Source: Spirochaetia bacterium
GTDB lineage: Bacteria; Spirochaetota; Spirochaetia; Treponematales; Breznakiellaceae
Assembly (NCBI GenBank): GCA_025997595.1
Contig: BNUU01000001.1
Span: forward strand, 62,001 to 126,000
Direction of reading: 5' to 3'
DNA: 64,000 nucleotides
Part shown: positions 7,776-15,989 of the stretch, piece after piece
How the letters are laid out: the number at the start of each line of letters is the position of its first letter
Position numbering within the stretch: the stretch's first letter is position 1
The notes under the pieces: model-generated
Told to the model about the DNA's origin: nothing
The model's input: the letters and a program-made list of their open reading frames with translations, nothing else
The model's database searches: none
Translations under genes and position numbers: made by a program

Positions 7776-9158
7776 TTACGGTTCTACGCGCTTTCGGTCC
7801 CGTGGGAAGAGGCTTGCCTCTTTTACATTGGGGAGCCCCAGGAGTTTCTGGGTAAGCCGCTCGCAGCCGATGGCGAAACCGCCGTGGGGGGGGCAGCCGT
7901 ATTTGAAGACCGCCAGGTACCCGGCCATATCTTCCGGCCTGAGGCCGAACTTGGGAAGGGCCTCCGCCAGGGCATTGTAGTCATGCTGCCGCCGGCTCCC
8001 GGAGGTGATCTCCAGGCCCCGGAAAATCGCGTCAAAGCTCATGGTCAGGGCAGCGGCCTCTCCGGTCCCGGAACCTGAGCTCAAGGGATAGGTGTAGAAG
8101 GGCCGGTGCCGCCGGGGGAATTCGTTGACAAAGGCCAGATCCGAGCCATGTTCCCGGAGGGACCATTCGCAGAGGAGCCGTTCCGCCTCGGGGGTGATGT
8201 CGAAGATTCGGGCGGAAGCGCTTGCCGCACTTTTCCCCCCGCGGACGGCTTCGGCGTTGACGATCTTCAGGCACTCCTCGTAGGACACCGTGGGGGCCCT
8301 GGCCACTGAGGCGGGGTCGGGGATTACGGCGTTCCACAGGGCAATGTCGGCGGCGTTTTTTTCGATCACCTGGGCAAAGATGTAGGCCAAAAGGTTCTTT
8401 TCAAGTTCGATAAGTTCCTTTTCGGATTCGATAAAACCCAGTTCCACGTCAAGGGAAACGTATTCGTTCAGGTGCCGGGGGGTATCGTGTTTCTCCGCCC
8501 GGTAGACCGCGCCGATCTCAAAGACCCGTTCAAGCCCCGCGGCCACCATGGTCTGCTTGTAGAGCTGGGGCGACTGGGCCAGGTAGACCTTGCGATCAAA
8601 GTAGTCCACCGCAAAGAGGTTGGTCCCCCCCTCGGTACCGCTCCCCACAAGCTTGCTGGTTTTTATCTCGATAAAATCCTGCTGCCGCAAGTACGCGGCA
8701 AAGGCTTCTATAATAGTAGATTGAATTTTGAAGATCGAACGAATTTTGGGGTTCCGCAGTGAAAGGGAGCGGTTGTCCAGAATCGACTCAAGGCCGATTT
8801 TGGAGACATCCCCGTTGACCTGAAAGGGAAGATCCCCCGCAGCCTTGCTGAGGCATTCCAGGGACCGCAGCCGGAGTTCCACCCCGCCGGGGGCCTTTTC
8901 GTTCAGCGCCGGGATGCCCCGGGCCACCACCACCGACTCCAGGGTTAAATCCGCCCCCAGAGGGGAACCTTCGGCACTTGCCTCGGTGGAGGTTCCCGCC
9001 TCGGAGAGCACCAGCTGGAGCAGCCCCGACCGGTCCCGGAGGATCACAAACCGAATCCCCCCCATGTCCCGGATCCGGTGAATCCAGCCCGCCGCTTCAA
9101 CTTCTTCCTGATGTCTTTTCTGCGCCGCCGCCAACATATCCTTTGCCAATATCCGCAT
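7776..9158 (-). CDS. aspS: Aspartate--tRNA(Asp/Asn) ligase, archaeal-type, probably non-discriminating
   Basis: Class IIb aminoacyl-tRNA synthetase of 460 residues, the short archaeal form without the bacterial GAD insertion. An OB-fold anticodon-binding domain (residues 1-110) is followed by the catalytic core with motif 2 (RVFEIGAVYRAE) and motif 3 (GGFAIGCERLTQKLLGL), ending in FPRDRKR. The OB fold has GWIH with His27, where discriminating archaeal enzymes carry Trp, and APGG with a proline later on; both fit the non-discriminating type as I recall it. The adjacent gatCAB genes, which convert Asp-tRNA(Asn) to Asn-tRNA(Asn), support this. A palindrome lies in the variable part of the OB fold. 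Confidence 0.9.
   Translation of the reverse strand: MRILAKDMLAAAQKRHQEEVEAAGWIHRIRDMGGIRFVILRDRSGLLQLVLSEAGTSTEASAEGSPLGADLTLESVVVARGIPALNEKAPGGVELRLRSLECLSKAAGDLPFQVNGDVSKIGLESILDNRSLSLRNPKIRSIFKIQSTIIEAFAAYLRQQDFIEIKTSKLVGSGTEGGTNLFAVDYFDRKVYLAQSPQLYKQTMVAAGLERVFEIGAVYRAEKHDTPRHLNEYVSLDVELGFIESEKELIELEKNLLAYIFAQVIEKNAADIALWNAVIPDPASVARAPTVSYEECLKIVNAEAVRGGKSAASASARIFDITPEAERLLCEWSLREHGSDLAFVNEFPRRHRPFYTYPLSSGSGTGEAAALTMSFDAIFRGLEITSGSRRQHDYNALAEALPKFGLRPEDMAGYLAVFKYGCPPHGGFAIGCERLTQKLLGLPNVKEASLFPRDRKRVEP
8963..8997 (-). repeat. Palindrome within aspS
   Basis: GGGAACCT (8963-8970) pairs with AGGTTCCC (8990-8997), with an inner GGCA/TGCC pair (8973-8976 with 8979-8982). It is translated in frame as GTSTEASAEGSP in a variable part of the OB fold. 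The GGAACC/GGTTCC stem recurs in the DEAD-box gene at 42873-42887. Confidence 0.7.
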
Positions 9159-9185
9159 GGTTTCTCCTCCGGTTAATAGGTAATA

Positions 9186-10733
9186 CTACCCCAGAGGATT
9201 GTTTTTTTCAATTAAGGCTTCTATCTGTGCGCCGGCGATTTTGGGGTCCGCCCGGCCGTTGGTCCTCTCCAGCACCTTGCCCACGAGAAAGGCAGTCAGG
9301 GTCCGCTGCCGTTTTCCGTTACCCCCTGCTGCGGCTTCCCGTGCTTCGGCAAAGGCCGCTTCCTCGGCGGCATGAACCGCCTGCACGATCTCGGCGATTT
9401 TTGCCGGATCCGAAAGCCGCTCCCAGCCCCGTTCCCGGATGATATCCGCCGGGTCCTTGTCTTCCGCAAGAACCGCTTCCAGGGTCTGTTTGGCAATCTT
9501 CACCGAAATCTGCCCCCCGCTGACCAGTACCGCCAGGGCGGCCAGCCGACCGGGGTTCAGTTTAAAGGAACCGATAGCGTGAAGGGGGATGCCCTCCCGG
9601 TTGAGAATATGTTTGACGTCTTGTAAAAGCCAATTGACGATGCGGAGGGCTGCGTCTTTTTTCCCAAGCCCCGCCGAAACCGCAGAGGAAACGGCGGCCT
9701 CAAAATAATCCGCCGATGCCTTTTCCTCACAGACCAGGTCCGCCTGTTCCGCATTGAGTCCGAATTCCTTTTCGAAACGCTTGGCACGGGGAACCGGCAG
9801 TTCCACCAACGCGTCCTCCACGGACTGTAAAAACGCCGCGTCGGGGCTGAACACCGGGAGGTCAGGCTCGGGGAAATAACGGTAATCGTTGGCGTTTTCC
9901 TTGGTCCGCATGGGCATGGTCTCGTCCCGGTTCTCGTTCCAGAGCCGGGTCTCCTGGACCACGGCCTTCCCCGCGTCCAGCATTTCACCTTGCCGGGCAA
10001 TCTCGTAGTTGAGCCCCAGCCGCACGAAGCGGGATGAGTTGAGGTTCTTGATTTCCACCTTCCGGCCCAGGCCCTTTCCGGGGAAGTTGATGGACACGTT
10101 GGCGTCCGCCCTCAGGCTCCCCTCCTCCATGTTGCCGTCACAGACCCCCAGATAGCGGACGGTGCGGCGCAGCTGCTGGATAAAAAGCTCCGCCTCCTCC
10201 CCGGTTTCCATGTCCGGCTCGGTGACGATTTCCAGGAGCGACACCCCGGCGCGGTTATAGTCCAGCAGGGACACGGTCCCGGTGTGGATCATCTTGCCCG
10301 CGTCTTCCTCAAGGTGACATTCCTTGATCCGCACCCGTTTCTTGAAGGCCAACCTTCCGGGTTGGCCCGGTTTAGCCGATCCTGTTCCGTCCGCAAGATC
10401 CTGTTTGCTTTCGATATCAACGTAGCCTTCCTGCCCCAGGGGGCAGGCAAACTGGGAAATCTGGTAGTTCTTGGTCATATCGGGGTAGAAGTACTGCTTC
10501 CGCTCGAACCAGGTTTTTTCCGGGATGCGGCAGTTCAGGGCACGGGCCACCATGCAGCCCATCCGCATGGCCTCGACGTTGAGGCTGGGAAGCACCCCCG
10601 GATAGCCCAGGCAGACCGGGCACACGTTGGTATTGGGCTCGTCCCCGAAGGCGGAACGGCAGCCGCAGAACACCTTGGTTTTGGTTAAAAGGTGAATATG
10701 AACTTCAAGTCCGATGAATGACTGGTATTGCAT
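9186..10733 (-). CDS. gatB: Asp-tRNA(Asn)/Glu-tRNA(Gln) amidotransferase subunit B
   Basis: Kinase and tRNA-binding subunit of the GatCAB amidotransferase, which phosphorylates the side chain of mischarged Asp/Glu-tRNA and passes ammonia from GatA to it. About 515 residues, starting MQYQSFIGLEVHIHLLTKTK with the family opening. Zinc-binding cysteines are visible in KVFCGCRS and VCPVCLGYPG. The C-terminal YqeY-like tail domain ends in ALIEKNNPLG. ATG 10733 lies one base after the gatA stop (TAACATG), and the sequence upstream of it is gatA, so longer starts are rejected. Confidence 0.96.
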   Translation of the reverse strand: MQYQSFIGLEVHIHLLTKTKVFCGCRSAFGDEPNTNVCPVCLGYPGVLPSLNVEAMRMGCMVARALNCRIPEKTWFERKQYFYPDMTKNYQISQFACPLGQEGYVDIESKQDLADGTGSAKPGQPGRLAFKKRVRIKECHLEEDAGKMIHTGTVSLLDYNRAGVSLLEIVTEPDMETGEEAELFIQQLRRTVRYLGVCDGNMEEGSLRADANVSINFPGKGLGRKVEIKNLNSSRFVRLGLNYEIARQGEMLDAGKAVVQETRLWNENRDETMPMRTKENANDYRYFPEPDLPVFSPDAAFLQSVEDALVELPVPRAKRFEKEFGLNAEQADLVCEEKASADYFEAAVSSAVSAGLGKKDAALRIVNWLLQDVKHILNREGIPLHAIGSFKLNPGRLAALAVLVSGGQISVKIAKQTLEAVLAEDKDPADIIRERGWERLSDPAKIAEIVQAVHAAEEAAFAEAREAAAGGNGKRQRTLTAFLVGKVLERTNGRADPKIAGAQIEALIEKNNPLG

Positions 10734-10734
10734 G

Positions 10735-12294
10735 TTAACTCCAATAGGCCTTATAGCCTGCGGGATGGGGAATGGGATGGGCCTGTTCCCAGGTTTCGGC
10801 GATGTCCAGCAGGGTTCCTTCCGCAAAGGCCCGCCCGATCAGCTGAACCCCCACGGGCAGCCCCCCCTCCACCGACGCCGGGAAGGACAGGGCCGGCAGT
10901 CCCGCGAGGTTGGCGCAGCAGGTGTAGAGGTCCGCCGCCTTCTGGGCAAAGGGGGACAGGGAACTCGCCCCCCGGCCAAAGGCCCGGGTGGGAAACACCG
11001 GCAGCAGGATCGCATCAAATTCCCCGGCCGCCCCTCCACCGGAAATGCCATAATCCGATGATCCCAGCAAAGCCTCAAAATTCCGCCTGATCCCGGCGCG
11101 GATACGCTGTGCCCGCAGGTAGTAGCGATCCTGAAAGCCGGAGCGGAGCACAAAGGTCCCCAAAAGGATACGGAGTTTTACCTCATCCCCGAAGCCCGCT
11201 TCACGGGCCTTGTCGATAAGGTCGTCGGGGTTTTCCGCCCAATCGGGACGCGCCCCGTAGCGGATGCTGTCGAAGCGGGCCAGGTTGGCGCTGGCCTCGG
11301 CGGTGGCAATCGTGTAATAAGCGGGAACCCCGTACTTGAGGCTGGGGATTTCTATCTCCTTCAGGGTATAGCCCAACTCGGTAAGGCCATCCTTGGCAGA
11401 CTCAAAGCCCTTGCGGACTTCCGCTTCCAGTTCAGCGGCCTGTGCCGCAACCCCCAGGGAACTGGCTAACGCCAGGGAGACTTCCCCGGCATCCCCACCC
11501 TCCCTGGCGTTAGCCAAATCTTTTCCCGCTATCTCCGCAGAAATCGCCTTTGCCACCGCCTCCGGCGACAGGACCCCGATGGTCCCCTTCCCCGCATTGG
11601 CGCCGTACAGGGCGGGCGCCGCCGCAGGCGCGTCATGGCTGGTCTGGTCCAGGGGATCACCGCCCCGGATAACGGAAAACACCGACCGGCAGCGGCCGAC
11701 AGAATCGGCCAGGACCCCAATGCCCTCAAGGCTTGAGGCGTAGGCCACGAGGCCGTAACGGGAAACCGCGCCGTAGGTGGGCTTGAGCCCCACCACCCCG
11801 CAGAAGGCCGCGGGCTGCCGCACCGATCCACCCGTGTCGGACCCCAGGGCAAAGGGCGCAAGCCCCGCAGCCACCGCGGCGGCGGAGCCCCCGGAGGAGC
11901 CCCCCGACACCCGGCTAATGTCCCAGGGGTTATTGGTCTGTTTGATGGCGGAATTATCCGTGGAGGAGCCCATGCCGAATTCGTCAAGGTTAGTCTTCCC
12001 CACGGGCACGGCCCCGGCAGCCAGCAGCTTCTTCACCGCCGTGGCGGTATAGGGAGCCTTGAGGTGCTGCAGCAGCTTCGATCCGCAGCTGAGGGACATA
12101 CCCTCCACGGCGATATTGTCCTTAACCGCAAAGGGAAGCCCCTTCAGGGCAGCGGCGCCAGCAGGCAAAGGCGCAGTTTGTCCTGAAAGACAAACTGCAT
12201 CGGACCGGAGGTCCGCAAACTCTATAAAGGCCCCAACCTTGTCTTCCCATTCCTTAAAATATGATAAAAAGCCCTCAGGCAGCTTAAAAGCCAT
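10735..12294 (-). CDS. gatA: Asp-tRNA(Asn)/Glu-tRNA(Gln) amidotransferase subunit A
   Basis: Glutaminase subunit of GatCAB, amidase-signature family, 519 residues. The Lys-cisSer-Ser triad is visible: Lys in LPFAVKDNIAVEG, serines in GGSSGGSAAAVAAG, and the nucleophile in GSDTGGSVRQPAAFCG. Between the catalytic core and the conserved YGVPAYYTIATAEASANL block there is an alanine-rich stretch of roughly 45 extra residues (around PEAVAKAISAEIAGKDLAN). Its DNA is largely a 17-bp inverted repeat. A second palindrome encodes the segment before the first catalytic motif. Despite this the triad and reading frame are intact, so the protein is probably functional. Confidence 0.96.
   Translation of the reverse strand: MAFKLPEGFLSYFKEWEDKVGAFIEFADLRSDAVCLSGQTAPLPAGAAALKGLPFAVKDNIAVEGMSLSCGSKLLQHLKAPYTATAVKKLLAAGAVPVGKTNLDEFGMGSSTDNSAIKQTNNPWDISRVSGGSSGGSAAAVAAGLAPFALGSDTGGSVRQPAAFCGVVGLKPTYGAVSRYGLVAYASSLEGIGVLADSVGRCRSVFSVIRGGDPLDQTSHDAPAAAPALYGANAGKGTIGVLSPEAVAKAISAEIAGKDLANAREGGDAGEVSLALASSLGVAAQAAELEAEVRKGFESAKDGLTELGYTLKEIEIPSLKYGVPAYYTIATAEASANLARFDSIRYGARPDWAENPDDLIDKAREAGFGDEVKLRILLGTFVLRSGFQDRYYLRAQRIRAGIRRNFEALLGSSDYGISGGGAAGEFDAILLPVFPTRAFGRGASSLSPFAQKAADLYTCCANLAGLPALSFPASVEGGLPVGVQLIGRAFAEGTLLDIAETWEQAHPIPHPAGYKAYWS
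11463..11516 (-). repeat. 17-bp perfect inverted repeat within gatA
   Basis: Arms 11463-11479 (TGGCTAACGCCAGGGAG) and 11500-11516 are perfectly complementary around a 20-base loop. It is translated in frame as LANAREGG and, on the other arm, SLALAS, within a stretch that appears to be extra compared with other GatA proteins. Confidence 0.85.
12173..12215 (-). repeat. Two tandem hairpins within the gatA 5' region
   Basis: GCAGTTTGTC (12173-12182) pairs with 12189-12198 around the loop CTGAAA, followed at once by CGGACC/GGTCCG (12201-12206 with 12210-12215, loop GGA). Together they encode the variable stretch DLRSDAVCLSGQTA just before the first catalytic motif. This is the same back-to-back arrangement seen in the intergenic hairpin runs. 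Confidence 0.8.
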
Positions 12295-12326
12295 AGTTCC
12301 TCACTTTGATTATAAATAAACAGGGA

Positions 12327-12665
12327 TTAAAGAACATTGGGAACTACCACAAAACGGCCGTCCCGTTCACCCGCATTATTGAGTAAATTTTCATTAAGGT
12401 TATCGGAGGGATTGTTATTCGGATTCAAATTATCGGGGCGGAAATAATTGGAGGCAACGGTCCGGGCAACTGCGGAATTGCCGCTGACGGTTACGTCTGA
12501 GGCAGCATTGTCTGGAGTAAAGACCGCTTCGTCCCTGTCGGCCGACTGCATGGCGGCAAAGTACCCGAGCATCTGCTCAAAGGCGGGAAAAGCGCCGGCC
12601 AGCTCTTTTTCGCTCAGGTTGAGGTGCGCCAGAGCGGCGGTTTCCTGTAAATCTTCGATCTTCAT
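12327..12665 (-). CDS. gatC: Asp-tRNA(Asn)/Glu-tRNA(Gln) amidotransferase subunit C
   Basis: Small belt subunit that wraps GatA and GatB; 112 residues. Residues 1-40 match the family (KIEDLQETAALAHLNLSEKE, then a helix to MLGYF), and the tail NNAGERDGRFVVVPNVL matches the GatC end. Between them, where most GatC proteins have a short prolyl linker, is an asparagine-rich segment (NLNPNNNPSDNLNEN) containing a short direct repeat DNLN. First gene of the leftward gatC-gatA-gatB-aspS run; the gap to gatA is 32 bases. Confidence 0.88.
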   Translation of the reverse strand: MKIEDLQETAALAHLNLSEKELAGAFPAFEQMLGYFAAMQSADRDEAVFTPDNAASDVTVSGNSAVARTVASNYFRPDNLNPNNNPSDNLNENLLNNAGERDGRFVVVPNVL

Positions 12666-12787
12666 GGAACGATCTTTGCACAGGACCCATTTTCATGTCA
12701 AGTATAGGGCGGGATAGGCGCGGCGCTTCATGGAGAGTCAAAATATTATCCGGAGGCGACAGCTTGTCTACCCCGGCGCCTTACCTA

Positions 12788-12836
12788 TTGACAACTAATT
12801 AAATATCCATTAACTTTACCTATATTAACTTAATGG
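12788..12836 (+). promoter_or_regulatory. Putative promoter and inverted repeat upstream of the DUF234 ATPase
   Basis: TTGACA at 12788-12793 is followed 17 bases later by a weak TAACTT. An inverted repeat CCATTAA (12807-12813) / TTAATGG (12830-12836) straddles the would-be -10 region and could be an operator. The region is AT-rich compared with its neighbours. Confidence 0.4.
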
Positions 12837-12849
12837 CGGTTACATTAAT

Positions 12850-14160
12850 ATGAATTTTTATGATCGAAAGAAGGAACTGGAAAGCCTCAACCGCAGCCGG
12901 ATAAACTCAAAAAAAAGTCCCGGCTTTACCGTAATGGCGGGACGGCGGCGGATCGGTAAGACGGCGCTGCTCGTCGAGGCCGTAAAGAATCAGAAATACC
13001 TCTACCTTTTTGTAAACCGGCAGGACGAAGCCCTGCTCTGCGCACAGTTTCAACAAATTGCCGAAAATGCGCTGGGGCTGCAAATCTTCGGCGTCATAAG
13101 CCGGTTCCGGGATCTCTTTGAGCAGCTGCTGCTCTTTTCCGTCAAGGAACCCTACACCCTCATTATTGACGAATTCCAGGAATTTGAGCGGGTAAATCCG
13201 GCCATTTTCGGGGAAATCCAGAACCTCTGGGGCCAGTACCAGAACCGGGCAAGGATCAATTTTATCGCCTGCGGTTCCATCTATTCAATGATGATGAAAA
13301 TATTTGAAAACGCAAAGGAGCCCCTCTTCGGCAGGCTCACATCCCGGATCATCCTGAAGCCCTTTACGGTAAGCGTCATCAAAAAAATTCTTTCGGATTA
13401 TAACCCCCGCTATACCCCGGAAGATCTGCTGTGCCTCTATATGATCTCCGGGGGCGTCCCAAAATATATCAGCCTCCTCATGGACGGGGGCGCGCTGAAT
13501 AAAAACAAAATGCTTGATATGGTTACCGCCGCAGATTCACCCTTTCTGAATGAGGGAAAGGATCTTTTAATATCCGAATTCGGGAAAGATTACGGTACCT
13601 ATTTTTCGATTCTGCAGCTCATCGCCGCAGGCAAAAATACCCAGAGCGAAATAGATTCGATCATCGGCAAGAATACCGGGGCCTATCTGGTGAATCTGGA
13701 AAGGGAGTATTCGCTTATCATCAAAAACAAGCCGGTCTTCTCCAAACCGGAAAGCCGCAGCGCCCACTGGAAGATCGGCGACAACTACCTCCGGTTCTGG
13801 TTCCGTTTTATCTATCCCCATCAGGGTCTCATCGAAATGGGACGCTTAGATTTACTGCGTGAACTGATAGCAAAGGATTACGAAACCTACAGCGGCATTA
13901 TTCTGGAAAACTATTTTCAGGAAAAATTGGGCGAAGAAAAACGGCTAACCGTCATCGGTAATTTTTGGGATAACAAGGGTGAAAATGAAATTGACATCGT
14001 GGCCCTGAACGATCTGGACAAAACCGCGGTTGTCGCAGAGGTCAAGCGGAATCCAAAGAAGATCAATATTGCCGCCCTTACCATGAAGGCCGCAAAAATT
14101 CAGAAAGAACTGGGAAAGTACAAAGTTGAATTCCGGGGCTTCTCAATGGAAGATATGTAA
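12850..14160 (+). CDS. AAA-type ATPase with C-terminal DUF234/nuclease-like domain
   Basis: Archaeal-type ATPase family protein of 436 residues, common as a stand-alone gene of unknown role. The N-terminus has a Walker A motif, VMAGRRRIGKTALL, and Walker B lies at YTLIIDEFQEF. The middle is a winged-helix region, and the C-terminal DUF234-like part contains LTVIGNFWDNKGENEIDIVA followed by VVAEVKRNPKK. That E...D-x-V...ExK spacing resembles a PD-(D/E)xK nuclease core, though activity is not shown. It has its own upstream region and sits between unrelated genes, so it may be a mobile or accessory gene. Confidence 0.82.
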   Translation: MNFYDRKKELESLNRSRINSKKSPGFTVMAGRRRIGKTALLVEAVKNQKYLYLFVNRQDEALLCAQFQQIAENALGLQIFGVISRFRDLFEQLLLFSVKEPYTLIIDEFQEFERVNPAIFGEIQNLWGQYQNRARINFIACGSIYSMMMKIFENAKEPLFGRLTSRIILKPFTVSVIKKILSDYNPRYTPEDLLCLYMISGGVPKYISLLMDGGALNKNKMLDMVTAADSPFLNEGKDLLISEFGKDYGTYFSILQLIAAGKNTQSEIDSIIGKNTGAYLVNLEREYSLIIKNKPVFSKPESRSAHWKIGDNYLRFWFRFIYPHQGLIEMGRLDLLRELIAKDYETYSGIILENYFQEKLGEEKRLTVIGNFWDNKGENEIDIVALNDLDKTAVVAEVKRNPKKINIAALTMKAAKIQKELGKYKVEFRGFSMEDM

Positions 14161-14189
14161 TTTTCAGCCATTGGAGGTATACTGAAATC

Positions 14190-14774
14190 ATGGAATTTGT
14201 CATAACCAAAGAGGAACAACGGACCCTGCTCGCCGACGCCCGGGAGGCTATCGCCGCCGGGCTGGAGGGGCGCAGTCCCCAATACCGCCGCAGCCCCGAA
14301 TTGGCCAGGGCCATTGCCGATGGGCATTCCGCACTGGCCCAACCCTGCGGGGCCTTTGTCACCCTCCACCTGGGCAAAAACCTGCGGGGCTGCATCGGCA
14401 GGCTGACCGCGGGCTGGCCCCTGGAAAAGACGGTGCAGACCATGGCGGCGGAGGCGGCCTTTTCCGACCCCCGGTTCCCGCCCCTCTCCGCAGACGAACT
14501 GGGGCGCTGCTCCATCGAAATTTCCGCCCTCTCCCCCATGGCCGAATGCCCCGAACCCCGGTCGGTCAAGGTCGGGGTCCACGGGCTCTACCTTATCCAT
14601 CGGGGCCGCTCCGGGGTACTGCTGCCCCAGGTGCCGGTTGAACAGGGCTGGGACCTGGAGGAATACCTGGACTATATCTGCGTCAAGGCCGGACTCCCTT
14701 CAGGCTCATACGAAGCGCCCGGGGCGCAGCTCTACACCTTTACCGCGGTGGTGTTCGGGGAATTCGATCAGTAG
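14190..14774 (+). CDS. AMMECR1 domain protein (AmmeMemoRadiSam system protein A-like)
   Basis: AMMECR1-family protein of 194 residues. The hallmark LRGCIGRL lies near residue 67, followed by the helix TMAAEAAFSDPRFPPLS and a strand SIEISALSP typical of the family. In many bacteria this domain is encoded with a MEMO-like protein and a radical SAM enzyme (the AmmeMemoRadiSam set); neither partner is in this window. The biochemical function is unknown. Its stop codon is part of the -35 region of the infC promoter. Confidence 0.85.
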   Translation: MEFVITKEEQRTLLADAREAIAAGLEGRSPQYRRSPELARAIADGHSALAQPCGAFVTLHLGKNLRGCIGRLTAGWPLEKTVQTMAAEAAFSDPRFPPLSADELGRCSIEISALSPMAECPEPRSVKVGVHGLYLIHRGRSGVLLPQVPVEQGWDLEEYLDYICVKAGLPSGSYEAPGAQLYTFTAVVFGEFDQ

Positions 14775-14801
14775 ACAAAATCCCCCTCGGCTTGCTATAA
14801 T
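14772..14801 (+). promoter_or_regulatory. Promoter of the infC operon
   Basis: TAGACA (14772-14777), 18-base spacer, perfect TATAAT (14796-14801). The -35 overlaps the stop codon of the AMMECR1 gene. Transcription would begin near 14808, giving a leader of about 48 bases before infC. Confidence 0.75.
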
Positions 14802-14811
14802 GTAAAGGAGT

Positions 14812-14839
14812 ATTCGGTTCATACCCCGTTTGACCGAAT
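14812..14839 (+). promoter_or_regulatory. Stem-loop in the infC leader
   Basis: ATTCGGT (14812-14818) pairs with ACCGAAT (14833-14839) around a 14-base loop, ending six bases before the GAGGAGG Shine-Dalgarno. In other bacteria infC-rpmI-rplT leaders bind L20 or control IF-3 synthesis; such a role here is only a possibility. Confidence 0.45.
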
Positions 14840-14855
14840 CCAATGAGGAGGTCAG

Positions 14856-15374
14856 TTGTCGGAAAAGGATTTACGGATAAATGAGCAGATCCGGGTGCGG
14901 GAGGTTCGTCTCATCCGGGACGAGGGCGAGCAGCAGGGTATTATTACCACCCTGGAAGCCCTTGAACTTGCCAAGAGTCTGGGGCTTGATCTTGTGGAGG
15001 TTGCCCCCCAGTCGGTTCCGCCGGTGGTCAAAATTCTGGATTATGGCAAGTATAAATTCGAGAACGAAAAAAAGGTTCGGGATTCCCGGAAAAAGCAAAA
15101 ACTGCTCAAACTGAAGGAAATCCGGATGCAGCCCAAGATTGACGAGCATGATCTGGACTTTAAGTCCAAGCATGTGCGGGAATTCCTGGGGGAAGGCAAC
15201 AAGGTGAAGGTTACGGTTCGTTTCCGGGGACGGGAACTGGCCCATACCGAGCTGGGGCTGGACGTTCTAAAAGATGTGCTTGCCCGTATTGAAGGGGACT
15301 ATGTGATGGATAAGCCGCCGGCCATGGAAGGCAGGTTCATGTCCATGGTATTGAGCCCCAAGGCCAAAAAATAG
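14856..15374 (+). CDS. infC: Translation initiation factor IF-3
   Basis: Binds the 30S subunit, prevents premature 50S joining and proofreads start codons. 172 residues with the N-terminal domain ([15 protein letters not shown]) and C-terminal domain ([17 protein letters not shown], then [14 protein letters not shown]). The start is TTG at 14856, five bases after GAGGAGG; the nearby ATG at 14843 is out of frame. A non-AUG start fits the known IF-3 autoregulation, in which IF-3 rejects its own weak start codon. Followed by rpmI and rplT as in most bacteria. Confidence 0.97.
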   Translation: MSEKDLRINEQIRVREVRLIRDEGEQQGIITTLEALELAKSLGLDLVEVAPQSVPPVVKILDYGKYKFENEKKVRDSRKKQKLLKLKEIRMQPKIDEHDLDFKSKHVREFLGEGNKVKVTVRFRGRELAHTELGLDVLKDVLARIEGDYVMDKPPAMEGRFMSMVLSPKAKK

Positions 15375-15409
15375 TTTTTTTAGAATTTCGTTATATATGG
15401 AGTGGTGTA

Positions 15410-15610
15410 ATGCCTAAAATGAAGACCAAGAAAAGCGCGGCAAAGCGTTATTCTTTCACCGGGACCGGTAAGGTTAAGTACAAGAAGCAGAATCTTCGTC
15501 ATATCCTTACCAAAAAGTCCAGCAAGCGCAAACGGAATCTCCGTCACGGCGGTATTTTATCCAGCGATAATGTACCGGTAATCAAGAAACGGCTTTTACC
15601 TTACGGTTGA
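15410..15610 (+). CDS. rpmI: 50S ribosomal protein L35
   Basis: Basic 66-residue ribosomal protein, starting [20 protein letters not shown] and containing [16 protein letters not shown], diagnostic of L35. It lies between infC and rplT in the conserved order. Confidence 0.98.
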   Translation: MPKMKTKKSAAKRYSFTGTGKVKYKKQNLRHILTKKSSKRKRNLRHGGILSSDNVPVIKKRLLPYG

Positions 15611-15626
15611 TTAGGAGAGGAATGAT

Positions 15627-15986
15627 ATGTCAAGAGCAGTAGATGGTCCCAAACGGAAGAATCATCGTAAAAAGATACTCAAGCAGGCCAAGGGCTATTG
15701 GGGACGCAGGCACTCGAACTATAAGGTCGCCAAGGACGCGGTAACCAAGGGGCTTTTCTATGCCTACCGGGATCGGCGGGATCGGAAGGCCGATTTCCGC
15801 AAGATCTGGATTATCCGGATCAACGCCGCCTGCCGTGCCGAAGGGCTGTCCTATTCCCGGCTGGTGAACGGCCTGGCCAAGGCAGGGGTCGCCATTAACC
15901 GGAAGGCTCTGGCCTTCCTTGCGGTGGAAGACGCCGCCGCCTTCAAAGCGGTGGTTGCCCAGGCCAAAACGGCGCTGGGGGCCTAA
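15627..15986 (+). CDS. rplT: 50S ribosomal protein L20
   Basis: 119-residue early-assembly protein of the large subunit, and a known autoregulator of this operon in other bacteria. It shows the family blocks [37 protein letters not shown] and [15 protein letters not shown]. Preceded by AGGAGAGG, normal spacing. The zapB-like gene follows after three bases, so cell-division genes share the transcript. Confidence 0.98.
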   Translation: MSRAVDGPKRKNHRKKILKQAKGYWGRRHSNYKVAKDAVTKGLFYAYRDRRDRKADFRKIWIIRINAACRAEGLSYSRLVNGLAKAGVAINRKALAFLAVEDAAAFKAVVAQAKTALGA

Positions 15987-15989
15987 GGT

